Positions 63,608 to 64,000 of a DNA stretch of 64,000 nucleotides are shown one piece after another; positions within the stretch are counted from its first letter, which is position 1; each line of letters opens with the position of its first letter. A model generated the notes under the pieces. That model did no database searches and was not told where the DNA came from. It saw only the letters and a program-made list of their open reading frames with translations. The stretch comes from Novosphingobium sp. Its GTDB lineage: Bacteria; Pseudomonadota; Alphaproteobacteria; Sphingomonadales; Sphingomonadaceae. The stretch is from contig JADJYM010000011.1 in NCBI GenBank assembly GCA_016719755.1, positions 248,001 through 312,000 on the forward strand, read 5' to 3'. A program made the translations under genes and the position numbers.

Positions 63608-63642
63608 AAGGCCTCTCCGCGCTTCGGCCGGTGAGGCCTTTT
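63608..63642 (+). terminator. Intrinsic terminator of the ydbH operon
   Basis: Arms AAGGCCTC / GAGGCCTT with a 17-base GC-rich loop that itself can pair, ending in TT. It lies 22 bp after the ydbL stop and separates the operon from the ATP synthase locus. Confidence 0.7.
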
Positions 63643-63759
63643 GCTATCGGCGGATCGCTGTTTCCTATCGGTTGACTTAGACGCGGGGCCTGCCTAAGGG
63701 GTCGGCGCCCTCGGCGGGCAACCGTTGCCCGTGCCGCGATCCGATTGAAGGAGCATGGC

Positions 63760-64000
63760 ATGAGCGACGAGAAGCCAGCCCGAGACTCCCTTGGCGAGGA
63801 CGCGCGAATCGACGCGCTCGAAGAGCGGCTGAAGGCCGCACGCGAGCGGGAAGAGGAACGCACCCGCCCGGCGGCAGGCGCAGAGGCCGATGCGAATTAC
63901 CGCATGGGCAGCCGTGTTCTTGCCGAACTGATCGGGGGAATCGGCGGCGGTGCGTTCATCGGCTGGGTCATTGACTGGGCCGCCGGAACCTCGCCCTGGG
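63760..64000 (+). CDS. AtpZ/AtpI family protein (ATP synthase assembly), start only
   Basis: The first 80 codons are in the window. ATG at 63760 has AAGGAG 6 bases upstream. The N-terminal 45 residues are charged and probably coiled-coil (DALEERLKAAREREEERTR), followed by the start of a membrane helix hairpin with the conserved glycine pattern ELIGGIGGGAFIGWVIDW. This is the AtpI/AtpZ layout, usually first in the F0 operon (atpI-atpB-atpE-atpF). The rest should lie beyond the window. Confidence 0.8.
   Translation, partial: MSDEKPARDSLGEDARIDALEERLKAAREREEERTRPAAGAEADANYRMGSRVLAELIGGIGGGAFIGWVIDWAAGTSPW

Overview
The window is GC-rich chromosomal DNA from an alphaproteobacterium, most likely order Sphingomonadales (Sphingomonas, Novosphingobium or Erythrobacter type). 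This rests on gene content and order rather than any database search: a dapA-smpB-DUF2062-cckA operon, a CpdR regulator, a lapA-pyrF-trpF-trpB-trpA-accD-folC cluster, homodimeric-type NADP isocitrate dehydrogenase, a YdbH-YnbE-YdbL set beside an AtpI/AtpZ gene, and GAAC-N7-GAAC type SOS boxes. Nearly all genes are intact housekeeping genes. There is no prophage, CRISPR array, rRNA operon or classical insertion sequence.

Layout. 1-4.7 kb: end of an RNA m5U methyltransferase, a pseudouridine synthase, an 870-bp gene-free but highly structured region, argG, a DUF1801 gene and cfa. 4.8-12.8 kb: an S46 peptidase, a GDT1-family transporter, a pteridine-reductase-like SDR, small envelope proteins, rlmN, a five-gene cluster of small proteins (one is a 59-residue DUF4169 gene) and greB. 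12.8-19.3 kb: lytic transglycosylase, dapA, smpB, DUF2062 and cckA. 19.3-25 kb: a secreted protein, an unrecognised envelope gene pair, recA with its SOS region, and two exported proteins. 25-35 kb: EF-G-like GTPase, methyltransferase, alaS, a KefB-type antiporter, icd and an enoyl-CoA hydratase. 35-41.6 kb: tRNA-Val(GAC), cpdR, an N-formylglutamate amidohydrolase, a probable small RNA, SapC, an FAD oxidoreductase and a DEAD-box helicase. 41.6-49.8 kb: uvrD/pcrA with an SOS box, a frameshifted transporter followed by a G17 tract, rsmD, rluB, ampG and folC. 49.9-58.1 kb: accD, trpA, trpB, trpF, pyrF, lapA and purB, with a nuclease cassette between trpB and trpA. 58.2-64 kb: NRDE protein, radC, YdbH-YnbE-YdbL and the start of an AtpI/AtpZ gene.

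How the genes fit together: several encode ribosome or RNA maintenance (RNA methyltransferases, pseudouridine synthases, SmpB, AlaS, RNA helicase). CckA and CpdR are two members of the CckA-ChpT-CtrA/CpdR cell-cycle phosphorelay. RecA and UvrD form an SOS pair with visible boxes. The trp, pyr, pur, folate and acetyl-CoA carboxylase genes form a biosynthetic block.

Most notable: a DUF559 nuclease gene bracketed by inverted palindromic repeats that exactly fills the trpB-trpA gap, with cargo-free copies of the same repeat pair elsewhere; a compact sRNA candidate with a C-rich anti-Shine-Dalgarno loop; a large structured, probably non-coding transcript downstream of argG; and a perfect LexA-type box at the uvrD start.
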